64,000 nt of DNA from Tepidibacter aestuarii (GTDB lineage: Bacteria; Bacillota; Clostridia; Peptostreptococcales; Peptostreptococcaceae). The notes beneath the pieces were generated by a model that saw only the letters and a list, made by a program, of their open reading frames with translations, had not been told where the DNA came from and made no database searches. The position numbers and the translations under genes are program-made. The stretch covers positions 2,418,001 through 2,482,000 of the forward strand of contig NZ_OW235315.1 in the NCBI RefSeq assembly GCF_934924865.1. Direction: 5' to 3'. Positions 44,261 through 52,723 of the stretch are shown one piece after another; position 1 is the first letter of the stretch, and each line of letters opens with the position of its first letter.

Positions 44261-45301
44261 CTACTCCCCTCCTTTTACTTTTGTTAATGCATATAAAATA
44301 ATTCCATACTGTACTACAACTCTTGCTACCTCTGATAAATTTCCTTCTGTAATTATTTTATTTGCAACAGGAAGTGCTATTGTCAAAAGCCCCTGAAATA
44401 AAAAAGTTCCAAGTATAACATGAGATATTTTTGCATTTTGAGCACTTGCTCCACCTATTAAAATGGCAGCTACGGCTGCAAATCCCATCATCATAGGAGC
44501 TTGGTAAAGTTGAAAAAATCCATAACTTTGAGCATATATAATTATTCCTACTGCACCCAAAATAGTAGATAGTACAGTCCCTATTATCCTACTTTTGTCA
44601 ACATCAATACCAGATGCTATTGCAAATTTTGGATTATCTCCTACTGCCTTCATAGTAATACCTGCTTTAGTATTTAAAAACACATAAACTAATAAGCAAG
44701 CTATTATAAAAAATATTAAAAGACCAGTAGGTATATTTACTTTACCTATATTAAATGATAAAAATTTGTTTAGTATTTTATCGAACCTTGAACCTAAAGA
44801 AATTGTAGTTCTAAGACCATCACCTATAGGCCACTTTATCTCTGAACTACTAAAAGGAAGTATAAGCCACCCTATACACATCAAAGATATAGCCGAAAAT
44901 CCTACATATGTAGATACCATCATTTCAGAACCTTTTACTTTATTTAACAATACTCCATAAAAGTATCCTACAACAGCAGCTATTGGTATTGATATAATTA
45001 CAGCTATGAAAAATGCACTAAATCCAGTAAGATTCATTTCAATACTTATAAGGCCGCCTAAAAGCCCACATACGATTCCCAAAGGAATACCAAAGTTAAG
45101 CCCTATACCACATAAAATTCCAGGAACCATAGCTAGAACCAATACTCCATTCATACCTGTTCTAACCAAAGTATCAGATAGCAGCATGTATATTGGAATT
45201 TTTAAAAAAACAGCCATCACGCAAAGTATTATCAAAAAAGCTATTATAGTAGTTCTTGCAAATCCTAATTTCTTTATAAAATCTTTCATAGTTTCAACCA
45301 C
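44261..45301 (-). CDS. ABC transporter permease (BPD_transp_2 type)
   Basis: 346 residues, about nine membrane segments. IGGASAQNAKISHVILGTFLFQGLL is the counterpart of the motif in the second permease (first part quoted: IGGASAQNAKISHVILGTF). GTG start directly abuts the stop of the ATPase gene (TAAGTG), so the two are coupled. Forms a heterodimeric channel with the 42994 gene product. Confidence 0.85.
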   Translation of the reverse strand: MVETMKDFIKKLGFARTTIIAFLIILCVMAVFLKIPIYMLLSDTLVRTGMNGVLVLAMVPGILCGIGLNFGIPLGIVCGLLGGLISIEMNLTGFSAFFIAVIISIPIAAVVGYFYGVLLNKVKGSEMMVSTYVGFSAISLMCIGWLILPFSSSEIKWPIGDGLRTTISLGSRFDKILNKFLSFNIGKVNIPTGLLIFFIIACLLVYVFLNTKAGITMKAVGDNPKFAIASGIDVDKSRIIGTVLSTILGAVGIIIYAQSYGFFQLYQAPMMMGFAAVAAILIGGASAQNAKISHVILGTFLFQGLLTIALPVANKIITEGNLSEVARVVVQYGIILYALTKVKGGE

Positions 45302-46903
45302 TTATATTTCCTCCTTTGCATGAATTTTTTTATATTCGCCAGCCATCATAAGTCCAAAATCTGTATCGCTATCTTGTGGCTTTAATATACCTTCTATTTT
45401 TCCTTCTGCAACTATGGCTATTCTATTACAAACAGATCTTAATTCACCAAGTTCACTAGATGTTACTACAATAGTCATTCCAAGTTCTTTGTTTAGTTTT
45501 ACAAGTAAATCAAGAACTAATTTTTTAGCTCCTATATCTATTCCTCTAGTAGGTTCTGATACAAACAATACATCTGGATTTAAGGTTAAGGCCCTAGCTA
45601 TACAAACCTTTTGTTGATTTCCTCCACTCAACCTTCTAGTAATTTGAGTAGGTCCTGTACACCTTATGTCAAGATCCTTTATCATTTTAAGAGCATGCTC
45701 TCTTATCTCTTTTTTATTTCTTTGAGTAAACAATCCATAATTTTTTATAAACTCCCCTTTGATCTGCATAGCTGTCAATACGATATTTGTCTCTATAGAA
45801 GTATCTAGCAATAACCCAATTCCTCTTCTGTCCTCACTAACGAATGCAATCTTATTATTTAAAGGATCTTTAGGAGCATTAAGCTTTAGTTTCTTACCAT
45901 CTAACAATACCTCTCCTTCACTCGGATAAAGACCCATTATTCCATTTGTAATACCTATTTTACCTTGTCCAGCAAGACCCCCAATACCTAAAATTTCTCC
46001 TTTTTTAATATCTAAATTTACACCCTTTACATATTCTCCCGGCATAGATACTTTTAGATCTTTAATAGACATCATTACTTCTTCATTTTCACTATTAATT
46101 TCTTCATTAGTATTTAAACTTTCAATTTTTCTACCAACCATCAATTCTGCAAGCTGCATTACATTTGTATCATTTTTATCAAGTGCTGCTACAAACTCAC
46201 CATCTCTTAGTATTGTTACATTATCAGCTGCCTCCATTACCTCATCTAATCTATGAGTTATAAACAGTATTGCAATTCCTGAGTCAGATATTCTTTTCAT
46301 AGCCTTTAATAAATTATCTGCTTCACTTTCTGTTAAAACCGCTGTAGGTTCATCAAATACCAAAAGCTTTATATTACTTTTATCTATCTCTCTAGCAATC
46401 TCTATAAACTGCATATAACCTACTGGAAGTCCTGATACCTTGGATTTTTCATCAATATCTATTCCTAATTTATCTAGGTCATCTCTTGCATCCTTATTCA
46501 TACTATCAAAGTCTAGACTTTTTAAACTAGGTCCCATAACTTTACTTAGGATATTGTGTTTAGTAGTTTCTCTATTCAGCTTTATATTTTCAGTTATATC
46601 AAATCCTGGAATAAGCATAAACTCCTGATGTACCATTCCTATTCCTAGTTTCATTGCTTCATTAGGAGACTTAATATCAACCTTTTTACCATCTATATGT
46701 ATTTCACCTTCAAATCCACCAGTAGAATGGATAACAGGCATCCCAAACAATATGTTCATAAGTGTAGATTTACCAGCTCCATTTTCTCCTAAAAGAGCAT
46801 GTATTTCTCCTTTTTTAGTTGATAAATTTATTCCCTTTAAAACTTGGTTACCGAAATAATCTTTTTTAATGTTTTTCATTTGAATGACATATTCTTCGCT
46901 CAA
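45302..46903 (-). CDS. ABC transporter ATP-binding protein, two-domain (RbsA-like)
   Basis: 533 residues with two ATPase modules. First: Walker A LLGENGAGKSTLMN, Walker B LLVFDEPTAVLT. Second: degenerate P-loop GGLAGQGKIG, signature RRLSGGNQQKVCIA, Walker B DVLFVSEPTRGIDIG. Typical of sugar/nucleoside importers. TTG start with AAGGGGG. A hairpin (46931-46951) separates it from the binding-protein gene upstream. Confidence 0.9.
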   Translation of the reverse strand: MSEEYVIQMKNIKKDYFGNQVLKGINLSTKKGEIHALLGENGAGKSTLMNILFGMPVIHSTGGFEGEIHIDGKKVDIKSPNEAMKLGIGMVHQEFMLIPGFDITENIKLNRETTKHNILSKVMGPSLKSLDFDSMNKDARDDLDKLGIDIDEKSKVSGLPVGYMQFIEIAREIDKSNIKLLVFDEPTAVLTESEADNLLKAMKRISDSGIAILFITHRLDEVMEAADNVTILRDGEFVAALDKNDTNVMQLAELMVGRKIESLNTNEEINSENEEVMMSIKDLKVSMPGEYVKGVNLDIKKGEILGIGGLAGQGKIGITNGIMGLYPSEGEVLLDGKKLKLNAPKDPLNNKIAFVSEDRRGIGLLLDTSIETNIVLTAMQIKGEFIKNYGLFTQRNKKEIREHALKMIKDLDIRCTGPTQITRRLSGGNQQKVCIARALTLNPDVLFVSEPTRGIDIGAKKLVLDLLVKLNKELGMTIVVTSSELGELRSVCNRIAIVAEGKIEGILKPQDSDTDFGLMMAGEYKKIHAKEEI

Positions 46904-46930
46904 CCCAAATCCCCCTTATATCTAAATTAA

Positions 46931-46951
46931 GGTTGCCATAAAAAGGCAACC
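46931..46951 (-). terminator. Intra-operon hairpin after the binding-protein gene
   Basis: GGTTGCC/GGCAACC, 7-nt loop, no strong T-run on the minus strand. Probably stabilises the 3' end of, or partly attenuates beyond, the binding-protein message, a common way to keep binding protein in excess. Confidence 0.6.
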
Positions 46952-46970
46952 CTATATTTAATATCCTTAT

Positions 46971-48101
46971 TTAGAAAGTTATATAATCTGAAAGTACCAT
47001 AAAGAAATTATCAAATGTATTTCCTGTACTTTCATTCGTGAATGTACTTAATTTCATATCTATACCTGATACATTTTTAAATATTTCTTCTATTTTAGCT
47101 TTGTCTACCTTACCATTAGTATTTCCTTCTAAGAATGCCTTAGCATATTCAACTCCACCTTCAACAAACATCATATTAACTGGAACTGGCCATGTAGAGA
47201 ATCTACCTGTTCCACCTTTTTCAGCTATCTTAGATTTGATTTCTTCAACTACATAATCAACATCACCTTTTTTATCATCAGGTATTTGGATTCCTAATGC
47301 ACCTGGGAATGCATGGTATGGAGAAGGACAACATGGTTGTGGATATATAGCTCCTTGCTCTAAAGCAGCTTTTATTAATGGCTCTTGCATAGAACAGTTA
47401 GTACTAAAGAATGCAGTATCTTTTCCAAGCTCAGCAACTTTTCTTGGAACATCTTCTAATATAAATTGTTGCGCTCCTGGAACCCCTGCATCTCCAGTTG
47501 GATCTGGTGCTGTTGCATCTATAAACTCCATATCTAACTTTTCACAAGTTTCTCTAAGTAAGTCCCTTCTCATTGCAAGTAATTGATAAGACATATGTCT
47601 TGGGAATGAATAGTGAACAAGTTTTGTAGCACCCATTTTTTTAGCTTGTTCTACTATACTAGTTCCCATTCCTAGTTCATCTGCTTGAAGTACTACATCA
47701 GCTTTTGATGCTATCATATCTGGGTCTTCTCCTGGAACACCAACCACAAATAACATATCTGGTCTTATCTCTCTAGCCTTATCTATAGCTGCCGATACTC
47801 CTGGTATACCTTGAACAATAACAATTGCTTTAACTTCTGGATCTGATGCCATACTCATAACATTTGCTATAGTTGTTTCTTGCTCTTTCATAAAGTTATC
47901 AGGATAAGTTTGAAGAACTATCCTATCACCATATTTTTTCTTCATTTTTTCTGCTGCTCTATACTCCTCTTCACCTTGAGATACAGTACCTGTCATAATT
48001 CCAATCTTAGAAACTTCCTCTTTCTCAGCTACTTGACCACATCCAACCAGCCCTATAATCATAACTGCTGCCATAAATATGGCTAAAATCTTCTTAATCA
48101 T
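46971..48101 (-). CDS. DUF3798-type substrate-binding lipoprotein
   Basis: 376 residues. Lipoprotein signal: positive N-terminus, hydrophobic IFMAAVMIIGLVGCGQ, lipidated Cys at ~22. The rest is a periplasmic-binding fold (IGIMTGTVSQGEEEYRAA, IVIVQGIPGVSAAIDKA). It resembles the DUF3798 family, whose ligands I do not know. First and probably most expressed gene of the importer operon. AAAAGGGGG site. Confidence 0.85.
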   Translation of the reverse strand: MIKKILAIFMAAVMIIGLVGCGQVAEKEEVSKIGIMTGTVSQGEEEYRAAEKMKKKYGDRIVLQTYPDNFMKEQETTIANVMSMASDPEVKAIVIVQGIPGVSAAIDKAREIRPDMLFVVGVPGEDPDMIASKADVVLQADELGMGTSIVEQAKKMGATKLVHYSFPRHMSYQLLAMRRDLLRETCEKLDMEFIDATAPDPTGDAGVPGAQQFILEDVPRKVAELGKDTAFFSTNCSMQEPLIKAALEQGAIYPQPCCPSPYHAFPGALGIQIPDDKKGDVDYVVEEIKSKIAEKGGTGRFSTWPVPVNMMFVEGGVEYAKAFLEGNTNGKVDKAKIEEIFKNVSGIDMKLSTFTNESTGNTFDNFFMVLSDYITF

Positions 48102-48410
48102 TTTTGACCCCCTTTTAATTTGTTAATATATAGATATGCATGTACTATATACTTTCATGCATGTTATATTTATTTTTATAGTCATTCAAGTGGATTTTTA
48201 TATATTTTTAATTTTTTACATATGGCACTATTCTTTTTTCGCAATTTTCTAACCTTTAGATCAAATTAGGTTATATTGTAAATTTGTTAATTTTATGTTT
48301 ATAATTCTTGCTTTGCATAAAAAATTAAACTTTTCTGTTTTGCGGCTAATTTTTGGGGAATAATATATTAGGTAAGTTTTTACCATTATTTATTTAGAAA
48401 GGGGATTTTT
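48102..48410. promoter_or_regulatory. Divergent promoter region
   Basis: 309 bp between the importer operon and the siroheme-type gene. It contains ATGCATG-N13-CATGCAT (48136-48162), 35 nt ahead of the lipoprotein start, which could be an operator or leader hairpin. A weak TTGAAT-N17-TAACAT promoter is visible on the minus strand just upstream of it. No open frame seen. Confidence 0.4.
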
Positions 48411-49073
48411 ATGTCTAAGAAAGATTTATTAGAAAAAGGGGCTGTCCTTCAAAGGGACAAAGAAACATATGCAATAGCACCTCATTTACCTGGAGGAATT
48501 ATTTCAACTGACAAATTAAGAAAGATTGCAGATACTGCTGATAAATACAGCGCGCAAGCAGTAAAATTGACATCATCTCAAAGAATAGCAATTGTAGGAC
48601 TTAAAGAGGATGATCTAGACAATGCTTGGGAAGATTTAGGAATGAAGCCAGGAGCTGCTATAGGGCTTTGTGTAAGAAGTGTTAAGTTCTGTCCTGGAAC
48701 AACATTTTGTAAAAGAGGGCAACAAGATTCAGTAGGAGTAGGTATGAAGCTAGATGAGCTATATCATGGAATGAGTCTTCCAAACAAGCTTAAAATAGGC
48801 GTTAGTGGATGTCCAAACTCGTGTGCAGATAATCATTTCAGAGATATAGGTATAATGGGTACTCCTAAAGGATTTAGAATCCAAGTTGGAGGAAAAGGAG
48901 GACTGAAGCCTAGATTAGGTGATACTTTATTTGAACATGTTGATGAAGATGAAGTATTTAAAATAATAGATAAGGTAGTCAAAGTATACTCTAAAAATGC
49001 TAAAAGACATGAAAGATTAGGATCATATATAGATAGAGTTGGACTTGATGAATTTAGAAAAGAAGTAGAATAA
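48411..49073 (+). CDS. Small sulfite/nitrite-reductase-like siroheme Fe-S protein
   Basis: 220 residues. It has the half-barrel and the four-Cys cluster motif of sulfite/nitrite reductases, C-x5-C (FCPGTTFCKRG) and C-x3-C (SGCPNSCADN), which bind a [4Fe-4S] cluster bridged to siroheme. Only one such module and no ferredoxin or flavin domain, as in the small dissimilatory-type proteins of anaerobes. Substrate not known; sulfite is the best guess. AAAGGGGA site. Stands alone. Confidence 0.82.
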   Translation: MSKKDLLEKGAVLQRDKETYAIAPHLPGGIISTDKLRKIADTADKYSAQAVKLTSSQRIAIVGLKEDDLDNAWEDLGMKPGAAIGLCVRSVKFCPGTTFCKRGQQDSVGVGMKLDELYHGMSLPNKLKIGVSGCPNSCADNHFRDIGIMGTPKGFRIQVGGKGGLKPRLGDTLFEHVDEDEVFKIIDKVVKVYSKNAKRHERLGSYIDRVGLDEFRKEVE

Positions 49074-49195
49074 TAAAATTCGCTTCACGCTAACGCATGG
49101 CTCATGTCGCTAATGAGTCCTACGGGCTCCGTTGCTTAAAATAGTTGATGCTGTAGTTCTTTCATCAATATTATCTATATATTCAAATTTTCATA
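49074..49195. repeat. ~120-bp dispersed repeat, copy A
   Basis: Aligns along its length with 51356-51480: TAAAATTCG at the start, then TACGG-GCT-CCGTTGCT, AAAATA, TGTAGTTCTT and CATCAAT. ACGG-n3-CCGT hairpin conserved in both. Non-coding, GC-rich relative to surroundings. Confidence 0.65.
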
Positions 49196-49211
49196 ATTTT
49201 CTAGCAAATGA

Positions 49212-49235
49212 AAAAGACCCCTTACGGGGTCTTTT
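49212..49235 (-). terminator. Terminator of the symporter gene
   Basis: 10-bp stem AAAAGACCCC/GGGGTCTTTT, loop TTAC, T-run on both strands. Confidence 0.85.
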
Positions 49236-49242
49236 CTTTGAA

Positions 49243-50688
49243 TTATTTACTAACGCTATCAGTAGTATTTTCCCAGAACTCTGCATTTTTTATATCATAC
49301 TTTTTAGAATTAAATACAGGGTCCTTGCCTGCTGCTTTTTGCTCTTCATAGTCTTTAAGTGCTATAAGAGCCGGTTTTCCCATTATAAGTATTGCTATAA
49401 CATTTAGCCATGCCATAGTACCAACACCTATATCTCCTAATGCCCATGCTAAGTTTGCAGTCTTTATAGCTCCATAGAAAGTTGCTCCAAGTAATGCAAA
49501 TCTCAATACATTTATTAATGATTTATTATTGCTCTTTCTTATTAAATAAGCAACATTAGTTTCAGCAATATAATAATATGCCATCAAAGTAGTAAATGCA
49601 AAGAAGAATAAAGCTATTGCAACAAATGCACCACCAAAAGATGGTAATAGAGTTTCAACTGCTCTTTGAGTGTATATAGGCCCTATTTCAACATCTCCTA
49701 AATTATTAGCTATAAATCCTCCAGATTTATCGTAAATATTGTACATTCCAGTAATTAAAATCATGAATCCAGTAGCTGAACAAACAAATAAAGTATCTAT
49801 ATATACTGAAAATGCTTGAACTAATCCTTGTTTTGCAGGATGTGAAACCTCAGCTGCAGCTGCTGCATGCGGGCTAGTTCCCTGACCTGCTTCATTTGAA
49901 TAAATACCACGCTTAACTCCCCAAGAAATAGCCATACCTAGTATACCAGCAAAAGCAGGTTGTGCTCCAAATGCACTCTTAAATACTAATGCTATAACTC
50001 CAGGTAATTCAGAAATATTAACAATTATTACAATAAGTGCAACCAATATATAACCTGTAGCCATAAGAGGTACTATTATTTCAGCTGCTTTGCTTATACG
50101 CTTAACTCCACCAAATATTATAAGTGCTAAGAATACAACTAATATTATTCCTGTTACTGTAGGAGTTATCCCAAATGCATTATTAAGTCCTGCTGCTATA
50201 CTATTAGACTGAACTCCTGGTAAAAAGAATCCCATTGCTACTATAGTTGCAACTGCAAATGTAGTTGCATACCACTTATTGTTCATTCCTTTTTCTATAT
50301 AATACGCTGGTCCTCCACGATACTCTCCATCTTGTTCAACCTTATATATTTGAGCTAAAGTAGCCTCAACATAAGCTGAACCTGCTCCTAAAAAGGCTAT
50401 TGCCCACATCCAGAATAATGCTCCAGGTCCTCCCATTGCTATAGCCGTTGCAACCCCTGCTATATTTCCAGTTCCTACACGACCTGATACAGATAACGCA
50501 AATGCCTGGAATGAAGAAACCCCTTGTTCTGACGATGATCCTCCAAATAATAGCTTTACCATATCTTTCAAAAGTCTAACTTGTAAAAAACGAGTTCTGA
50601 AAGAAAAGTATATACCTGCTCCTAAACATAAAATAATAAGTGCTTTACTCCAAATCAATCCATTTAAGACACCGACTAGATGCTCCAT
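49243..50688 (-). CDS. Alanine/glycine:cation symporter (AGCS family)
   Basis: 481 residues, about 11 membrane segments. Family motifs include SVSGRVGTGNIAGVATAIAMGGPGALFWMW (first part: SVSGRVGTGNIAGVATAIA), KRGIYSNEAGQGTSPHAAAA. Imports alanine or glycine with Na+ or H+. Start ATG 50688 after AAAGGAGG. The leader carries a glycine riboswitch, so glycine is the likely substrate. Confidence 0.92.
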   Translation of the reverse strand: MEHLVGVLNGLIWSKALIILCLGAGIYFSFRTRFLQVRLLKDMVKLLFGGSSSEQGVSSFQAFALSVSGRVGTGNIAGVATAIAMGGPGALFWMWAIAFLGAGSAYVEATLAQIYKVEQDGEYRGGPAYYIEKGMNNKWYATTFAVATIVAMGFFLPGVQSNSIAAGLNNAFGITPTVTGIILVVFLALIIFGGVKRISKAAEIIVPLMATGYILVALIVIIVNISELPGVIALVFKSAFGAQPAFAGILGMAISWGVKRGIYSNEAGQGTSPHAAAAAEVSHPAKQGLVQAFSVYIDTLFVCSATGFMILITGMYNIYDKSGGFIANNLGDVEIGPIYTQRAVETLLPSFGGAFVAIALFFFAFTTLMAYYYIAETNVAYLIRKSNNKSLINVLRFALLGATFYGAIKTANLAWALGDIGVGTMAWLNVIAILIMGKPALIALKDYEEQKAAGKDPVFNSKKYDIKNAEFWENTTDSVSK

Positions 50689-50866
50689 ATAATTCCTCCT
50701 TTTAAATTTTTTTGGTTTTTGATGCAAAAAACAAAACTTGAAATTATAAAACATTGAAAAGTAAAACTAAAATAAAAAAATGATAAGTAAAACGAAAAGC
50801 TATAAAGAAAAGTAATCAAAAAGTCAAATCATGAAAATCTGATTTTTGGGATTTATTCCGGTAAGA

Positions 50867-50995
50867 ATAATCTCTGTCCTTTTACCTGAGAGTTTGACTA
50901 ATTTCTATTAGCTTTCCCCTTCGGTGCTCTTTGTAGAGTCTCTCCAGAGGCTCGTCTGATAACGTTTTCTCATTATCTTCATCCGAACTCATTTA
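50867..50995 (-). promoter_or_regulatory. Glycine riboswitch upstream of the symporter
   Basis: Minus strand: CCTCTGGAGAGACTC, GAGCACCGAAGGGGAAA, AAACTCTCAGGTAAAAGGACAGAG, the glycine (gcvT) aptamer core (each quoted in part). Single aptamer, about 180 nt before the symporter start. A weak AAATCA/TGATTT hairpin with T's (about 50850-50820) may be the terminator. Promoter TTGACA-N18-TATAAT at 51035-51006. Confidence 0.95.
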
Positions 50996-51005
50996 ACTAA
51001 TTATT

Positions 51006-51035
51006 ATTATACGTTAATATATAGTCAAATGTCAA
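51006..51035 (-). promoter_or_regulatory. Sigma-A promoter of riboswitch-symporter unit
   Basis: TTGACA (51035-51030), 18 nt, TATAAT (51011-51006) on the minus strand, just ahead of the glycine aptamer. Confidence 0.75.
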
Positions 51036-51355
51036 TATATTATTCTTAATTTTCTAATTATTCCAAACATTTATAACATATCGAATTCTTTGCTATTTAA
51101 AATTAACATCTGTATCAATGTTAATTTATATAAATATTATTCTTTAGAAAAATATTGTTTAGCTTCGCTTACTATCGCATTTCTAAGTCCTATAATTTCA
51201 CATACTCTAAAAATATTTTTTATTTCCTTTAAAGTTACATATTAATACTACTTAACCTAGTATTATAGGAATATTAAATATATTCTTTACAGAACTAGTT
51301 ATAGTATTAACCTTAGCAAATCTTCTTATTCTAAAATAAAAAATATATTATATAT
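51036..51355. other. Gap between the two glycine riboswitch units
   Basis: AT-rich, without a complete gene. On the minus strand a 34-codon open stretch ends at 51137 (...GLRNAIVSEAKQYFSKE), lacking start and binding site; it may be a decayed gene fragment or chance. Confidence 0.4.
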
Positions 51356-51480
51356 ATAAAATTCGTCTAGTTGCTACGCACTGACTCATATCGCCAACGA
51401 TCCCTACGGTCTCCGTTGCTCAAAATAATTGCAAGTGTAGTTCTTGCATCAATGTTATCCACAGAACGAAAATTTTATAA
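51356..51480. repeat. ~120-bp dispersed repeat, copy B
   Basis: Related to 49074-49195. Its ends, TATAAAATTCG and CGAAAATTTTATA, are inverted repeats. Internal TGCAAG/CTTGCA and ACGG/CCGT hairpins. Confidence 0.65.
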
Positions 51481-51492
51481 TCCCTTAGTATA

Positions 51493-51556
51493 TAAAAAAA
51501 GCCAAAATATAGATTTTGGCTTTTAAATAATAAAAGCCAAATCAATATGATTTGGC
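51493..51556 (-). terminator. Two tandem terminators after the second glycine riboswitch
   Basis: Minus strand: GCCAAATCA/TGATTTGGC (51556-51536) with TTTT, then AAAAGCCAAAAT/ATTTTGGCTTTT (51524-51497) with seven T. Both lie between the riboswitch and any gene. Confidence 0.8.
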
Positions 51557-51592
51557 CTCTGGTTTGAAATATATCATCAACTCCGATATATC

Positions 51593-51728
51593 CCCTGTCC
51601 TTTTACCTGAGAGTTTAGTTGATTAAAATTTACCTTTAAACAACTTTTCCCCTTCGGTGCTCTATAAAAGAGTCTCTCCAGAGGTTCGTCCAATAACAGT
51701 TTTAATCCTGCTACCTTCATCCGACCGT
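51593..51728 (-). promoter_or_regulatory. Second glycine riboswitch with no adjacent gene
   Basis: Same core as the first: CCTCTGGAGAGACTC, GAGCACCGAAGGGGAAA, AAACTCTCAGGTAAAAGGACAG (in part). It has its own promoter (TTTACA-N17-TATAAT, 51774-51746) and is followed by two terminators, then the repeat copy B, and no coding region for ~900 nt until the symporter. Confidence 0.93.
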
Positions 51729-51745
51729 ATTAAGTTATAAACTGT

Positions 51746-51774
51746 ATTATATTTGCTTATTCCCTGTTTGTAAA
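51746..51774 (-). promoter_or_regulatory. Promoter of the second glycine riboswitch
   Basis: TTTACA (51774-51769), 17 nt, TATAAT (51751-51746). Confidence 0.7.
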
Positions 51775-51893
51775 GTCGATTTAAATTTTTCATAATTTTC
51801 TGAATGTCGAAATTTTATTATTTATTGCCTTATAATCCAATATATTGTAGAATTAGTATGTCAAATCTAATTATACTTAGGGGGTTTTTTATC

Positions 51894-52688
51894 TTGAATA
51901 TAGCATTAATTGGAGCTGGAATAGGCGGTAAAAATATTATACAAGCAATAAACGATACAGATTCTATAAATATTTCTTTAGTTATAGATAAAAATTTAGA
52001 TGCACCAGGCATAGTTCTTTGTAAAAGTTTAGGTATAGATTATTCTCAATCTATAGATGATTTAGATAATAAAAACATTGATTTAATAATAGAGGCTACT
52101 GGCAACAGTAATGTTGCTAAATTATTGCAAGAAAAATTCAGCCATAAATGTACTATAATAGATTCTACTGGTGCTCTTTTAGTAATGACTCTAGTAGATA
52201 GAAATGTAGATACTCTATCTCAACTTAATAACCATATTTCCATAATTAGAGATACTTCAAATATAGTAAAAACTGAGTTAGATGACATATCATCGTCAAT
52301 AGATGATATGCAGGGTATAAGCGATATACTTTTAGATTCTACTAAAACTTCTATAACTCATATACAAGATACTGACAAAATAATAAAATACGTAAACAAA
52401 ATAGCCCATCAAACTAAAATACTAGGTATAAATGCTACTATTGAAGCTGCAAGAGCCGGCCAAGCCGGAAAAGGATTCTCTGTAGTTGCAAATGAAGTTC
52501 AACAGTTAGCAACAAATAGCGAGGGGTTTGCTAAAGAAATTAATGAAATACTTGGAAAAATAACAGATGAGATAAAAACTATAACAGCTGAAGTAGACAA
52601 GCTAAAGAATCTTTCAAAATCTCAAACAGATTCTTCTAATAAAGTTCAAGTTGCTGTTGATAAGCTTATAAGTGAAACATCTATTTAA
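51894..52688 (+). CDS. Rossmann-fold domain fused to a chemoreceptor signalling domain
   Basis: 264 residues, soluble. Residues ~1-120: Rossmann domain with [12 protein letters not shown] and [20 protein letters not shown], like the NAD-binding half of homoserine dehydrogenase/DapB-type enzymes. Residues ~125-264: methyl-accepting chemotaxis helical hairpin with the tip [20 protein letters not shown] (near 180-199). No membrane segment. Probably a cytoplasmic receptor reading a nucleotide or redox cofactor for CheA/CheW; inferred. Start TTG 51894 after TAGGGGG; a TATAAT lies at 51831-51836. Confidence 0.82.
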   Translation: MNIALIGAGIGGKNIIQAINDTDSINISLVIDKNLDAPGIVLCKSLGIDYSQSIDDLDNKNIDLIIEATGNSNVAKLLQEKFSHKCTIIDSTGALLVMTLVDRNVDTLSQLNNHISIIRDTSNIVKTELDDISSSIDDMQGISDILLDSTKTSITHIQDTDKIIKYVNKIAHQTKILGINATIEAARAGQAGKGFSVVANEVQQLATNSEGFAKEINEILGKITDEIKTITAEVDKLKNLSKSQTDSSNKVQVAVDKLISETSI

Positions 52689-52691
52689 ATA

Positions 52692-52723
52692 AAAAAATAC
52701 GCCATATCCATGGCGTATTTTTT
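52692..52723. terminator. Terminator between chemoreceptor and topoisomerase genes
   Basis: 14-bp perfect stem AAAAAATACGCCAT/ATGGCGTATTTTTT, 4-nt loop; convergent genes on both sides. Confidence 0.85.

Noticed and set aside
49074..49195. GC-rich island as a tRNA or other known RNA gene
   Set aside because: No cloverleaf or acceptor stem; it matches the second copy at 51356 and behaves as a dispersed repeat.
51137..51245. Minus-strand open stretch ending GLRNAIVSEAKQYFSKE as a gene
   Set aside because: About 34 codons, no start or binding site and a stop just upstream; kept only as a possible remnant within the gap.
51794..51808. CodY-box-like AATTTTCTGAATGTC upstream of the chemoreceptor gene
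   Set aside because: Three mismatches to the 15-nt consensus in very AT-rich DNA; not convincing alone.
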